Made by a program: the position numbers and the translations under genes. DNA of 64,000 bases from Odiellus spinosus (Eukaryota > Arthropoda > Arachnida > Opiliones > Phalangiidae): assembly GCA_963920705.1 (NCBI GenBank), contig OY987239.1:1797501-1861500 (forward strand), written 5' to 3'. Shown here piece after piece: positions 8,490-19,099 of the stretch. Position 1 is the first letter of the stretch, and every line of letters starts with the position of its first letter. The notes beneath the pieces were generated by a model. That model worked only from the letters and a program-made list of their open reading frames with translations, searched no databases and was not told the origin of the DNA.

Positions 8490-8552
8490 CATGATATCAA
8501 AAAACGAATAACTATAGTTAATTTTAAATCAATTTGAAGTATTTAAAACATT

Positions 8553-8571
8553 TGGTTCCACCAAGATTCGA
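8553..8571 (-). pseudogene. tRNA-Gln 3' tip, truncated
   Basis: Only the 3' acceptor strand and part of the T arm remain at the right end of the array. Confidence 0.6.
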
Positions 8572-8990
8572 TAGTTTAAACATATATTTATACAATATTT
8601 GAAACTGCTTATAAGAGTGAATACTATATTCAAGTGAGGTTCATGCAGACTACATTCTTTCCTATGAAGTTTAATATTAGGTATTATTCCACCATTGTCT
8701 GATCTGTTAGTTCAAATTCCTTTTGATCAGTAAGTATTGCAATATTCATTGTTCCGCTGTCATGTCTTTTCAATAACATGCAAATGACCCGGTAGGAAAA
8801 TAAAGAAGGTCCAACGCTTCCTCGAGTATCATAAACTAATAAACCTTTTAAGAATTCAATTCTTAAAAAGCTGTTTCTTGGAAAAACTAATGATAGAGGT
8901 AGCTGGCATTCTAGCTTTTTACTTGTTGTTTTCTAATTTTGATTGGAAGGTTCCTATATATTATCATCCATGGCGAACTTTTAGAATAGA
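8572..8990. other. Unassigned AT-rich stretch
   Basis: No open frame, RNA or repeat recognised between the tRNA-Gln array and the long inverted-repeat element. Confidence 0.5.
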
Positions 8991-10085
8991 TTTTTACCTC
9001 CCCGACTGAACTTTAGTTCAGGGGGAGGTTTTACACTGGCCGTATCTGTGTGTCTGTGTGTCTGTGTGTCTGTGGGTCTGTGTGTCTGTGGGTCTGTGTG
9101 TCCGTGTGTCTGTGTGTCACTTCCTGTGTAAGCGGATATCCTGTGTAACCGGAAATCACGTGACCTAGCTCATGGAGCCAAAAGTCTAGAGACGTAATCA
9201 TACCAGCTTATCGTTCAATTCCGTGGAATTACCTCCTTTAAGCGTGGCTGCCACATAGAGTTTCAGGTGTCGTGCAAAGACATACAACAGGACGTCTCCC
9301 ATTGCACATCATCGCCTTCCACCATCCACTATACGGTCGAACCTTGATGCTGAACAGCCCCACCAATGGGTAAATTGCGTCGCCAAGCGCCTAGAGATCA
9401 AGAATCAGCAAGACATTGAAAGGGGGGGGTTTTCCCCCTAACTTCATGGCCATCACGCACGGTTACTTCGATTAATATAGCCCTTCGAAAGGTTTATATA
9501 GTATCTTTTTGGAACGAATGCAAATTAGCCTCATGGGGTGATTTTGTTTGATATTGTTTAGGGAAATGAAACGCAATATTAATTTATATTATAATTAAAA
9601 ATATTAAAATGGTTCATCTTAATCTAATTAATTAGAAAGTCGAAAAATTAATTTAAAATTCGAGATAGTTTAGAAGTTATTTGAGAATTTATGCAAAAAT
9701 TTAAAGAAATTTGACCGATTAATGGCAGTTTTAGTTGGCAGCATGCGCCTAAGCTATTTTCCATATATATCATTTACTCGAAAAAGCAAAGGTATAACGG
9801 GCAGTATAGGCTTATCTCTGGTGCAAACTTGGGGTGGATTGAAGAACTTAAATAAAGGTGCGTTTACACGGGTATGGAAGATTGAAACAACATAATTTAG
9901 ATAAGAGATAAGACAATAATAACTTCGATTATACTCGTTGAATTTTTAACCAGTTCAAGGGGAATTGGTGTATAAGATTTGAAGCTGAGGCGGATTTATG
10001 CATAATGTTAAACCACTTAAGAAAAATGATAGTCGTGAAAACCCTCCTCGAACAGAAGTAGAGTAGGTTTCCAGTGTATTTGTGA
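8991..10085 (+). repeat. Left long inverted arm
   Basis: Pairs with 12440-14073 in reverse orientation. Matching blocks include AAGCGGATATCCTGTGTAAC, the region around 9780-9880 (GCAAAGGTATAACGGGCAG) and 9940-10080. Divergence is moderate, so the element is not very recent. Confidence 0.75.
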
Positions 10086-10375
10086 CACGTGTAAAATCGA
10101 GTTCGCCAGCACGCGAGTATGTGTAGACCACTAAATTTGAAGTCGGAAACCTCTTTACGCATGGAAAATATCAATGTGATTTTTTTTGATATTCTTGGGA
10201 GAATCAGCTTCATGTATGGGGAAATATCGTAATCTTCTGGCAAACTTGCAAACAGTGGCGTATTTGGTTTTAATTACTGGCACGGATTTTCAAATTAATT
10301 TTTTTATAATTTTCGCGCGTTTCGCAAATTTATTTCGTGCGAAATTGTGTACATGCGCAGAGCGAACCAGGTTAA

Positions 10376-10834
10376 CGCGGATACACACAGACCTGTTTTT
10401 ACGCGTTTCACGCTCGTGAACTCATAGAAGTACCATTAGCACGCGCGAGCGAGGTGCAAACCACTCTAGAAAAATTTTGTACACCTGATTCCAGATTCAT
10501 TTGATTGTCAGTGATTCAGAATCAATTCGCGTGATTCCGAATTGATTCGTGATTCGCGTGATTCCGAATCGATTCGCGTGATTCCGAATCGATTCGCGTG
10601 ATTCCATATCGATTCGCGTGATTCCGTATCGATTCTCGTGATTCCGAATCGATTCGCGTGATTCCGAATCGATTCGCGTGATTCCGTATCGATTCTCCTG
10701 ATTCCGAATCGATTCGCGTGATTCCGAATCGATTCGCGTGATTCCGTATCGATTCTCCTGATTCCAAGAGTGGTTTGCCCATTGCCCCTCGCGCGTGACC
10801 GTGAAAAGCGTGAAAATAGGTCTGTGTGAATCCG
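10376..10834. mobile_element. Small inverted-repeat element carrying a 20-bp satellite
   Basis: Its inverted ends are about 80 bp: GGATACACACAGACC with a following CGCGTTTCACG block and GCAAACCACTCT, against the complement at 10755-10834. Between them lies a 20-bp tandem array. A MITE that has captured or expanded an internal satellite. Confidence 0.65.
10512..10766. repeat. 20-bp satellite GATTCGCGTGATTCCGAATC
   Basis: About 12 units, with point variants such as CCGTATC and TCTCC. Each unit starts with GATTC and ends with GAATC, so units can pair with themselves. The open frame across it on the minus strand is only the repeat translated. Confidence 0.85.
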
Positions 10835-11070
10835 GCTTTAGTCATGCCACAATTAACAATTGACGAACTTTCTTAAACCGGATTGACATTGAAATTTCTC
10901 GTGTTTTAATAGTCATGTATGATATGGTTGACCCAAGAGTGAAATGTAGACAGAGTGAGGAAAAGAATCACGTGATTGGATCTCGTGATGACTGCTAGTT
11001 TTAGTTTCACAATTTTTCATACATGAATTTAATGTTAATCCCAATTAAGTATAATTGAACCAGGCTTTTA

Positions 11071-11165
11071 ATGCCTACTGTCGTGTATTTCCGGTAACAT
11101 TTTAGCTAGTGTGGAGTCACGTAAAATGACGTTTGTTTCACAACTTGGTATATTTTTACTCAGGC
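11071..11165 (+). repeat. Direct repeat of 14660-14745
   Basis: TAATGCCTACTGTCGT and then TTTTAGCTAGTGTG, TCACGTAAAATGACG and TTGTTTCACAACTTG recur at about 14660-14745 in the same orientation. Confidence 0.7.
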
Positions 11166-11261
11166 CTGCCCTGTCAGAAAAAAAAAATATATAAAAAATT
11201 TATGGTAGGGCCAAAAGAGAAACATCTATTCTTTACTCACAGCATTATCACCAACAAGTTG

Positions 11262-11405
11262 GGAAACCAAAATATAACCTCCCCGACCCCGACGTTAAGG
11301 TAATTTAACCTAACCTAACCCTACCTAAAATAAAAGATGAAAAGAAATGTAGAGTATTGGATGAGTAGAGGAAACAGCGTGCATTTCAATCATTATTCTC
11401 TATTT
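11262..11405 (+). repeat. Inverted partner of 15418-15545
   Basis: About 140 bp, including AAGTTGGGAAACCAAAATAT, ACCTCCCCGACCCCGACG and a short CCTAA tract, is the reverse complement of 15418-15545. The ACCTCCCCGAC motif links it to the ends of the 5.1-kb element. Confidence 0.75.
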
Positions 11406-11454
11406 TGCGGAGTATAAGTATTTTCCCTTAACCTCAAGGATACAGAGAATGCAA

Positions 11455-11590
11455 AAGATTGTCATGCGTTAGCCATAATTATATGCGGCAGGTCGTAGAC
11501 TCTAATATACACACCAAATGAAATGTCCTGCGATACCCATAATTATATACGGCATGGCGTAGAGTTCATAATTGACACACCAAATGAAAT
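11455..11590 (+). repeat. Two tandem copies of about 70 bp
   Basis: CATAATTATATGCGGCA and CATAATTATATACGGCA each precede a GTAGAGT-like block and ACACACCAAATGAAAT. Confidence 0.6.
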
Positions 11591-11605
11591 TTATTTTCTA
11601 AATAA

Positions 11606-12435
11606 ATATGTAAAATACATGTTCTTATAATATAAATTATCATTAGAGCATAGGCTGTACTGTGTGATTATCTTTGAGATAATCCACTGATTTGATGAAG
11701 ACGAAGGATTTAGTCTGGGATGGCAATGAAGACAAGGAATTAAGACGACGAAGATTTTATAGCAAGTTCCTCTTAGACAAACCAAGAAATATTGTAGACT
11801 GAATGTTCCATTTACAACCCATTTTCGGTAGATGATCGGCAATTACTTCCGGTACAATTTTCGTCTAAAATTCTTGTTTTGACGTGCTAATAGAGGACCA
11901 TTACTGATATTTTCATCATGCAAGTGATCCCAGTCATTGGAAGAATCAAAGGATTGAGCTGGTCGAGAGGTTATTTTCCAAACCGGCTGACAAGACGTTA
12001 GCTTCCACTCCTATGATAAAAAAAAATATCTTGAATACTGAAATAGACTAATTTCCATACCGTTAATATTTATACTTGAATAGCTCCTTTTATGTTTAGA
12101 ATAACGAGGCCGTATGAAGAACTGTTGAGCTTTTACTGACTGTAAGAATCTCATATGTCGAGTCCGAAAACACTCTCTGCTTGCGTGTTTCAATTCTTCG
12201 TAGCCAGGCCGTCTCTTTCTGGTGATAAATGAAAGCCGTGTCGCTGCTCTGTTGACTTCAAATGGTGATGACATTCTGCGCTGGTTGATTTTCTCACTTA
12301 AGTCACTATAGCTCTCTTTCGTCTGGTCTCACTCTACACGGCTTCTTTTGATTATGAAAATAATCGGAAATGTTTCTTGGTTTTATAGTGGAGAAATCTG
12401 AAGCCTATTTTTTTCCAACATCAGATAACCATTTT
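11606..12435. other. Interior of the 5.1-kb element, no gene recognised
   Basis: An 87-residue open frame on the minus strand (12011-12274, MSSPFEVNRAATRLSF) is the longest. It is arginine-rich and matches nothing I know. No DDE or tyrosine-recombinase motif is visible. Confidence 0.4.
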
Positions 12436-12439
12436 TTAT

Positions 12440-14073
12440 TCAAAACTGATGTTTTTTTAAACATGGGAAACCTACTGTACTTCTGTCCAAGGGGAGTTTT
12501 CACGACTATAATTTTTCTTAAGAGGTTTAACATTTTGTATCAATCCGCCTCAGCTTTAAATCTTATGTCGTTTCTATCTTGGATGCCCGTGTAAACGTAC
12601 CTTTATTTAGATTCTTCAATCCACCCCAAGTTTGCAGCAAGCCTTAGCCTATACTGCCCGTTATACCTTTGCTTTTTGGACTAAATGATATATGGAAAAC
12701 AGCTTAGCGCGTGTTGCCAACTCGAGCTGGTATTAAACGGTCACATTTCATTAAATCTTTGTTTAACTAAGAGAAGCACTCGTAAACAATAAATTATACT
12801 TTCTCTCTATTAGCTCGAATTCAATGGATATTCCTTATCATTCTACTGTTTAAGAAATAAAATTTTTGTTTATCATTTTGAAGCAATTAATAAAAATAGG
12901 CTAAGCTTATGATTTCACCCTTTTGTAACCAATTCAGGCACCTTACTCTCTATTACTTCATATAATTTATCAATATTTCATTATTTAAATCTGTGTTTAA
13001 CTAGAGAAACTCTCGTACCGAAAGAAGTCTTATCAAATTTTGTCAAAGTACCTTTGTCTGTATTAATTCGAATTCAGTGGACGGTGTAAACGCACTTTTA
13101 TTTAGATTCTTCAATCCACCCCAAGTTTGCAGCAAGACTAAGCCTATGCTGCCCGTTATACCTTTGCTTTTTGGACTAAATGATATATGGAAAACAGCTA
13201 AGCGCGTGTTGCCAACTCAAGCTGGTATTAAACGGTCACATTTCATTAAATTTTTGGGAAATTTCTTAAATATCTTCTAAACTATCTTGAATTTTTAATT
13301 GATTTTTCAGCTTCTTTATTAATTAGATTCAGTTTAACAATATTATTATATTAAATTAAAATTTAAATGAATTATACGCTTCAATTCACTAAAAGATATC
13401 GCGGCATAAGGCAAAAATAGTTAGGGCATGGAAAAGGGGTATATATAGCTTTCGCTAACCTTTATTCACCGAGCGAGTAACCGAGAAGAGTTGGGGAAAA
13501 CCCCCCCTTCTCAACGTCTAGACGTTTATCGTAACCCTAGGCATTCGGTAACTGCACCACAAAGACCCGTAGAGGGAGGAGATGACTGGAGTGGAAGGTT
13601 GATGTGGACTATATTAGTGAGGGACGCCTCGCTAATATGGCCCGCTGAGATCGGACACTAGAGGTTGGACCTTGGTGTGAGGATGGTCGGAGGTGATTAT
13701 AACAGTGGGAGACGTCCCATTGCGTATAATCGCCTTCAACTGTCCAGCATCGAGGTTTGACCGTAAAGTGGATGGTGGCATGCGATAATATACAATTGGA
13801 GACGTCCTGTTGTATATAGTTGCACGACACCTGAAACTCATTGTGGCAGCCACGCTTAAAGGAGGTAATTCCCGTTAAACGGAATTGAACGATAAGCTGG
13901 TATGATAATGTCTCTAGACTTTTAGCTCCACGAGCTAGGTCACGTGATTTCCGGTTACACAGGATATCCGCTTACACAGGAAGTGACACACACACAGACA
14001 CACAGACACACACACAGACACGACCAGTGTAAAACCTCCCCCTGAACTAAAGTTCAGTCGGGGAGGTAAAAAA
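12440..14073 (-). repeat. Right long inverted arm with a nested insertion
   Basis: Same sequence as the left arm in reverse. About 180 bp (12587-12767) occurs again at 13085-13260, and the DNA between is a foreign satellite-like segment. Confidence 0.7.
12768..13084 (+). repeat. Family E satellite-like segment nested in the right arm
   Basis: About two units containing CTCTATTAGCTCGAATTC, TCATTCTACTGTTTAAGAAA and CACCCTTTTGTAACC. The same units occur at 55930-57240. It ends GTGGACGGTG, exactly as at about 57237. Confidence 0.75.
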
Positions 14074-14089
14074 CGTGTTTTAAGACGTA

Positions 14090-15417
14090 GGCTTATAAGG
14101 TATCTGTAGGTCGTGTAGCACCAAAAAGCGAAATTGTACGTCACAGTTCGTAGTTTAGCGTGTTATGCGGAAAGCTTATTCGTTAATTGTTTATTGAATA
14201 TGTTTATGACGATACCGAGGTCATAACTTGATTTTGATGAAATATTTTGCCTAATGACGTTACTTGGTCTACAAATACTCTAGTTTTCTTAACGCCGATA
14301 TGATTTTACTGAGGGACCTTGACCTTGCTTATCTAAATTTTAATTTATTGAACGTAAAATCGTTTCATATCTTTTGAAATCTTCGACGAAGTTTGTTCTC
14401 TAGAGATTTGACTCGTTGAAATTTTAAATTAAGTTTCATTCGTTTGAATACAATTTATTGGTAAGGAAGTAATTTTGAATTTGAATCATTTATTTGATGC
14501 GTTTATTATTTGTTTGGACATTTTTGGTATATTTTCATTGACCTGAACTCTAATTTTTATTACTGAGTTGTGACTGAAATATTAGTTTGGAAATCAAAAG
14601 GTTTTTTTTTTCTGACTCATTTTTCTCTGTAGTAATTTTTTGTTTTCGTAAAAGAGTTATTAATGCCTACTGTCGTTTATTTTCGGTGATGTTTTAGCTA
14701 GTGTGTAGTCACGTAAAATAACGTTTGTTTCACAACTTGTGTTGTATACTGAAGCCATGTATAGGTTCAATTTGATATAACATTTTGCCTTTTCACGTTA
14801 CTTGGTCTACAAATACTCTACAACCGTCAAAATTCTGATATGGTTTTAAAAGAAGAACCTTGACCTTGTGTATTTAATCTCATATCGAGATTAAATGTTT
14901 TTCGCATCTAATTTTAATTGGTTTATCAATATGTTATTTGTATAGATATTTTTTTTAAGATTTTATATTTTTTAGATTAAAATAAATTTATTATTCCAGA
15001 AGATTTTGTAGAATCTAGTTCTCAGGATTACCGGTGTTGAAAATTTATTTTGCTAATGTTATCTTGATGTCTGTGTTTTCTGCCCGCTATTTGGTAGTGG
15101 TAAGATTAATATTTTTAATTTTAATTAATTGACTTATTTGGCGTTTATTTGATAATTTGCTTTACTTAAATTGTTCGTGTAAGGGCTATTTTACATATTA
15201 CCAAAGATTGCTAATTTCAGTTGTCTTAATTCTGATTTTTTTGTTTTAATACTGAATTATGGACTGGATTATTTATCTTGAAATCTATGTGGTTATATCT
15301 TATTTATTTTCCTTTTTTTCTCTAGTTAGGTTTGGTTTTAAGTAGAGAATTATTTAGGGTTGTGTTGGTATACTGAAGAAATGCATATAGGTTCAATGTG
15401 ATATAATATTTTGCCTA
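14090..15417 (+). repeat. Degenerate tandem repeats of about 0.55-0.62 kb
   Basis: A block containing a TTTTGCC sequence, then CGTTACTTGGTCTACAAATA and ACCTTGACCTTG, begins near 14205, again near 14747, and in part near 15369. AT-rich, with no coding signal. Confidence 0.6.
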
Positions 15418-15545
15418 TTTCGCTGTTTCTTCTACTCATCCAATACTCTACATTTCTTTTCATCTTTTATTTTAGGTAGGGTTAGGTTAGGTTAGATTAC
15501 CTTAACGTCGGGGTCGGGGAGGTTATATTTTGGTTTCCCAACTTG
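15418..15545 (-). repeat. Inverted partner of 11262-11405, with TTAGG tract
   Basis: Contains TAGGTTAGGTTAG, the arthropod-type telomere motif, next to GTCGGGGTCGGGGAGGT. Confidence 0.7.
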
Positions 15546-16160
15546 TTTCCCTATACCTTTCTCTTTCATGCGTATCATAAATAAACTAATTAGTCATAAG
15601 TGTGCGAGTTTAAACTAGGAAAATAAACAAGTAAATCTTTAAGGAACCAGCGTTATAAAACTTGTAAAACATCTTGATCTAATGGTGACGTGGCAGTATC
15701 TAAGTGGTCAGTAGAGAAAACTCGTCTCAACATGTTTCCCTTTAAATTAAATGACACACTTATATACCTAATTATAAAACTTATGTCTGTACAAAATTTA
15801 GGCGAAGAACGGCTTGTTCGCGCTTAAAGGCTTAACCCTAATGAAAAGGTAATGAGTTCAGTGATCGAAGCTGTAGTTTCTTACTTAAGTAAGGATAGTG
15901 CCTGAAGCGTGTATGGAGGGATAAACAAGATGGTCAAGCCCATAGGAATAGCTAGACCCCTGACATTGTAAAAGAGGCTGAAAGGAATGATTCTATAGCA
16001 GGGGTGTGTTATGCAGGCATAAACGCTCTTTAAACAATTTGAATGGCGTCTCGAGATTCATTTAAACACGAAGTTGCGGAAATTTCTCGAGCCGACTATA
16101 TTACCGTGATCGTTTTTATGCGATATATTGAAAAAGACGAATATCCCCGCAGTCATTGCA
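15546..16160. other. Unassigned stretch
   Basis: No RNA or repeat recognised. The start of a 116-residue open frame (16043) runs into the 13-bp satellite and is not credible as a gene. Confidence 0.4.
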
Positions 16161-16343
16161 TTCAAATCATGTTTTTCAAATCATGTTTTTCAAATCATGT
16201 TTTTCAAATCATGTTTTTCAAATCATGTTTTTCAAATCATGTTTTTCAAATCATGTTTTTCAAATCATGTTTTTCAAATCATGTTTTTCAAATCATGTTT
16301 TTCAAATCATGTTTTTCAAATCATGTTTTTCAAATCATGTTTT
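16161..16343 (+). repeat. 13-bp satellite TTCAAATCATGTT, about 14 units
   Basis: Fourteen nearly perfect units. Because 13 is not a multiple of 3, all three plus frames are open and give the same peptide cycle (NHVFQIMFFKSCFS). Not coding. Confidence 0.92.
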
Positions 16344-16345
16344 TT

Positions 16346-16655
16346 ATTACTGACAGACTAGAACTCAACACGCATAAGCTCCCTTCGCGATGACTTGTTT
16401 ATTGTTTTCCAGTTTTCATTACTGACAGACTAACACTCAACACGCATAAGCCCCCTTACTATCTCGTTCGCGACGACTTGTTTATTGTTTTCGAGTTTTC
16501 ATTACTGACAGACTAACACTCAACACGCATAAGCTCCCTTACTATCTCGTTCGCGACGACTTGTTTATTGTTTTCGAGTTTTCATTACTGACAGACTAGA
16601 ACTCAACAAGCATAAGCTCCCTTACTATCTCGTTCGCGACTACTTGTTTTCGATA
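16346..16655 (+). repeat. Tandem repeat of 72-83 bp, four units
   Basis: Units start ATTACTGACAGACTA at 16346, 16418, 16501 and 16584. The first unit is 72 bp (part of TACTATCTCGTTCGCG missing), the next two 83 bp, and the last partial. Confidence 0.85.
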
Positions 16656-16684
16656 CGATGACGTTTTTCGTCATTTCTGGGACA

Positions 16685-16732
16685 CCGACTTCAGACTTCA
16701 GACTTCTGACTTCAGACTTCTGACTTCAGACT
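16685..16732 (+). repeat. GACTTCA/T microsatellite
   Basis: About six or seven units of GACTTCA or GACTTCT. Confidence 0.85.
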
Positions 16733-16988
16733 ACCAGCACGACTCAAAACACTAGCTAGAACCTATACAAGTATAGGGTCTAGCTAAAAAAGGGAATAAA
16801 TTAATTCACACGAAACTTCTGAGGGAAAACAATCGAAATTAGAACAATACTTCGTAACCTCGGAACTCTTTTTCTTTAATTCACGAAAACATACGCTTTG
16901 GTTATAACGAAAGTTTCATAATTGCGCTTGACTTCTCTTTTAGTTGTTTCTAACAAAACTAATTAGTCGAGCATAATTAGTTCTTTAC

Positions 16989-17700
16989 AAGTGAGACTGT
17001 CACCATTTTAGTTTTATCATACTATTTAAACGCTATATTCAAAGTTTTAACCTCTGGGTTGATACGTTTTTAAGAAACTTCAAAATGAAAAAATATATAG
17101 GTAATTTATTTTCCAATATATGACGTAGTTTATTTCTGGTACGTAATTAACGACAATTTTCATACGAAAGGTAGTTGACCTGATCTAGATTAAGTCCTTT
17201 TACGAAAAAGACCGCGCGATAGAGACCTTATCACGCGCGAGAATCAACTGTAGGCTCTACAATAGTGAAATCACGCGACCATAGAGATGAGGTCGTATTA
17301 CGGGCAATTTTTATTTTAAAAATTTCGAAAATGGGCAATTATAAAATATGTATTTTAACTGTCGCGGTTATTAGGGTCGTATCTTATCCGTGTCTTCTCC
17401 TAGAGTGTCGAAGCTTCTTATCACGAATAGCCCAATTTTTAATCTACAAAATGAGATCTTCCATCTTTAAATAGACCCAACCAAAGTTAAGTTATACAGT
17501 TTTAAATGAAAGTGTTCACAAATAGAAGTGTGCGTTCAGATTTAAAATTTTTAAAATTGCTGATTGTAAAAAATGTATTTTACAGTCGCTGTAATTTTGT
17601 TCTATGACATATGTATATATATATTGAATCGTTTTTTAACGATCTTTCCGAAAATTTGACTCAATTACCATTTGGAGTTCATGAAAAAGCTTTTACAGCC
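16989..17700 (+). repeat. Family A inverted-repeat element, fullest copy
   Basis: About 0.7 kb. The left end is near GTGAGACTGTCACCATTTT; the right end, seen in other copies as TCATGAAAAATCC, is its approximate complement. Landmarks are GACCGCGCGATAGAGACCTT, GAAATCACGCGACCATAG, GTGTTCACAAATAGAAG, TTCTATGACATATGTATATA and ATCGTTTTTTAACGAT. No protein. Probably a MITE; at least ten copies lie in the window. Confidence 0.75.
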
Positions 17701-17948
17701 TTATTTAATTATACATTTAATTCAATGTAGAAATTTAAGGTTAACAAATTTCGAGGATTATATAACCATAATCTGAATTAACGGGCGCGAAAGACGCTCT
17801 GTTAAGTACATTCTGTAAACTGATTAGACAGACGCCACTAGAGAGTAGTCAATTATAAAGCGGAAGCGAGCGAGATAGGGGCTTCCGCATTGTATAGTCC
17901 ATTTGCTCCTCATTAAACGTATAACTCTCATCTCTCTACATAGGAGTT

Positions 17949-18530
17949 TGGATAGATGCCGATGAAACTCTCCTTTGAAGTCTAAGCCCTGTAATCGATT
18001 TAAACCGTTTCATAACGTTTAGTTTTAGTTGTGTGAACAGGAAACCTTCTTTTATCAAATCTATTTGATTCGATTTCTCGAAACTGCTTCGGGAACCAGT
18101 TTCGTACCGATTCGGTTTCAACAACCGATAGATGAAGCTACGATAAATGGATTTATAAAGCTAATGCGTGAAATCGTGACGCTTAAAACTATACTTGGCG
18201 ATTTGAATATCGGTTTGATTTTAGCGTTTCAAATCGATTAAGAAGTGCTAGTGTGACCGTAGCTAAATATATCCCAAGAATCAAGAAAAATGCCAAGAAT
18301 ATAACTGAGCTGAAAAAAGGGAAATCCTTTATCTAATAGACTAAATTCCAAGTCTGTCATTGAGAATAGCGAAATGAATTAAGCGTGGGAACGCTAGAGC
18401 TCGGGATTGTTTTTACATACAGGAATGGCTGGGAGCAAATCACGCGCAACCTACATGTCTCGAAGCCTTTCCCCATGAAAAAAGAGATAAACTAATATAC
18501 TTCAAAGAAGGATATCATCGGCTTCTGATA
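17949..18530. repeat. Family G ends flanking a family D copy
   Basis: GCCGATGAAACTCTCCTTTG at 17955 and its near complement at 18500-18530 are the family G ends also seen at 31028 and 31361. A family D element sits between them. Confidence 0.5.
17975..18265 (+). repeat. Family D element
   Basis: About 290 bp, shared with 27478, 44083 and 48025: AATCGATTTAAACCGTTTC, TTCTCGAAACTGCTTCGGGA, CAACCGATAGATGAAGCTA and GTTTCAAATCGATTAAG. The ends are inverted copies of an AATCGATT block. Confidence 0.8.
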
Positions 18531-18546
18531 AGAACTGCGTCCTTAC

Positions 18547-18753
18547 GGATACGAAAACTTAATTCGATGAACGTCGATACATCGAAACTCCTTCGGAAAA
18601 GCCGGACTGTTGTCTGGATTTCAAATAAATTGTTTGCCTCCTTGCAGTCCGTTTCAAATACGTAAGAAACTGCAAGCAAGATGGCAATAATTGCTTCTAA
18701 TTTAAGAGCTTCGGCTAGGAGTCTTTTTCTTTGGAAAGTATTCAATTTCGGTC
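18547..18753 (-). CDS. Possible internal exon, chemoreceptor-like (unproven)
   Basis: On the minus strand a strong splice acceptor (TTATATTTTAG) precedes 207 nt of open frame that ends at a GTAAGG donor. Both introns would be phase 1, so the exon is symmetrical. It encodes about 68 residues: PKLNTFQRKRLLAEALKLEA, a hydrophobic helix IIAILLAVSYVF, then ETDCKEANNLFEIQ and a basic stretch ending FIELSFRI. A helix followed by an ELSF/ELFS-type segment recalls the C-terminal part of arthropod gustatory receptors, but the match is weak and from memory. Past the donor the open frame runs into the family G repeat, which supports ending the exon there. No neighbouring exon was found. Confidence 0.3.
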
Positions 18754-19099
18754 CTAAAATATAAATTATGATATGAAAACACATTCTTAGTAAAATTGCA
18801 AGAAACATAAATTGTTCTTTTTTTAAAAATAACATTAAAATTAAAACATGTGAAATTTACCATTTATTTGGTGATTAAATACTAATTTGGAGATTTTTAA
18901 GTTAGGGATATACTATGTAATCACGTTTATTCCTGACGTAACTTGACTCGGTTCTATGTTAAGGCCCATTTTCAGGTACATACACAGTATACCGTATATA
19001 TTATTATGATTTAATCTTCGGGTAACTTAACTTTAATGCAAATAGTCAATAATTAATGTGAGGCTGAAAATTGAAAAGCATTTTCGGAATGATGGTTAA

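Larger units (their letters stand above)
7935..8571 (-). repeat. Tandem tRNA-Gln-like array
   Basis: Six tRNA-Gln-derived units on the minus strand, spaced about 123 to 136 bp, with a conserved AT-rich spacer containing ACGATTAACTATAGTTAAT (an internal palindrome, TTAACTATAGTTAA). The first unit is cut by the LINE fragment and the last one is truncated at 8571. Most copies carry damage around the anticodon arm. No T-run of pol III type is prominent directly after the units. Confidence 0.85.
8991..14073. mobile_element. 5.1-kb element with about 1.1-kb terminal inverted repeats
   Basis: The left arm 8991-10085 reads as the reverse complement of 14073 back to about 12440, apart from an insertion in the right arm. 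The ends are ACCTCCCCGACTGAAC and its complement. Just inside each end is a hairpin (CTGAACT-TT-AGTTCAG enclosed by CCTCCCC/GGGGGAGG), then a GTGTCT-type microsatellite (about 9045-9118; 13985-14022). The interior 10086-12440 holds a smaller inverted-repeat element and no recognisable transposase. This suits a non-autonomous foldback or long-TIR DNA element. The target duplication cannot be read because the flanks are T- and A-runs. Confidence 0.75.

Noticed and set aside
10522-10845. 107-codon protein with IRNHANRFGITRIDSES repeats
   Set aside because: Translation of the 20-bp satellite within an inverted-repeat element.
12011-12274. 87-codon arginine-rich frame as a host gene
   Set aside because: No family recognised, no splice or promoter signal, and it lies inside a transposable element.
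8991-14073. Polinton-type element
   Set aside because: Long inverted arms are suggestive, but the element is far too short and no polymerase, integrase, ATPase or capsid frame is visible.
15480-15500. True telomere
   Set aside because: The TTAGG tract is only a few units long and internal to a repeat.
16161-16343. CRISPR-like array
   Set aside because: Units are contiguous with no unique spacers and the context is eukaryotic. The same applies to the 11-, 19-, 20- and 23-bp arrays.
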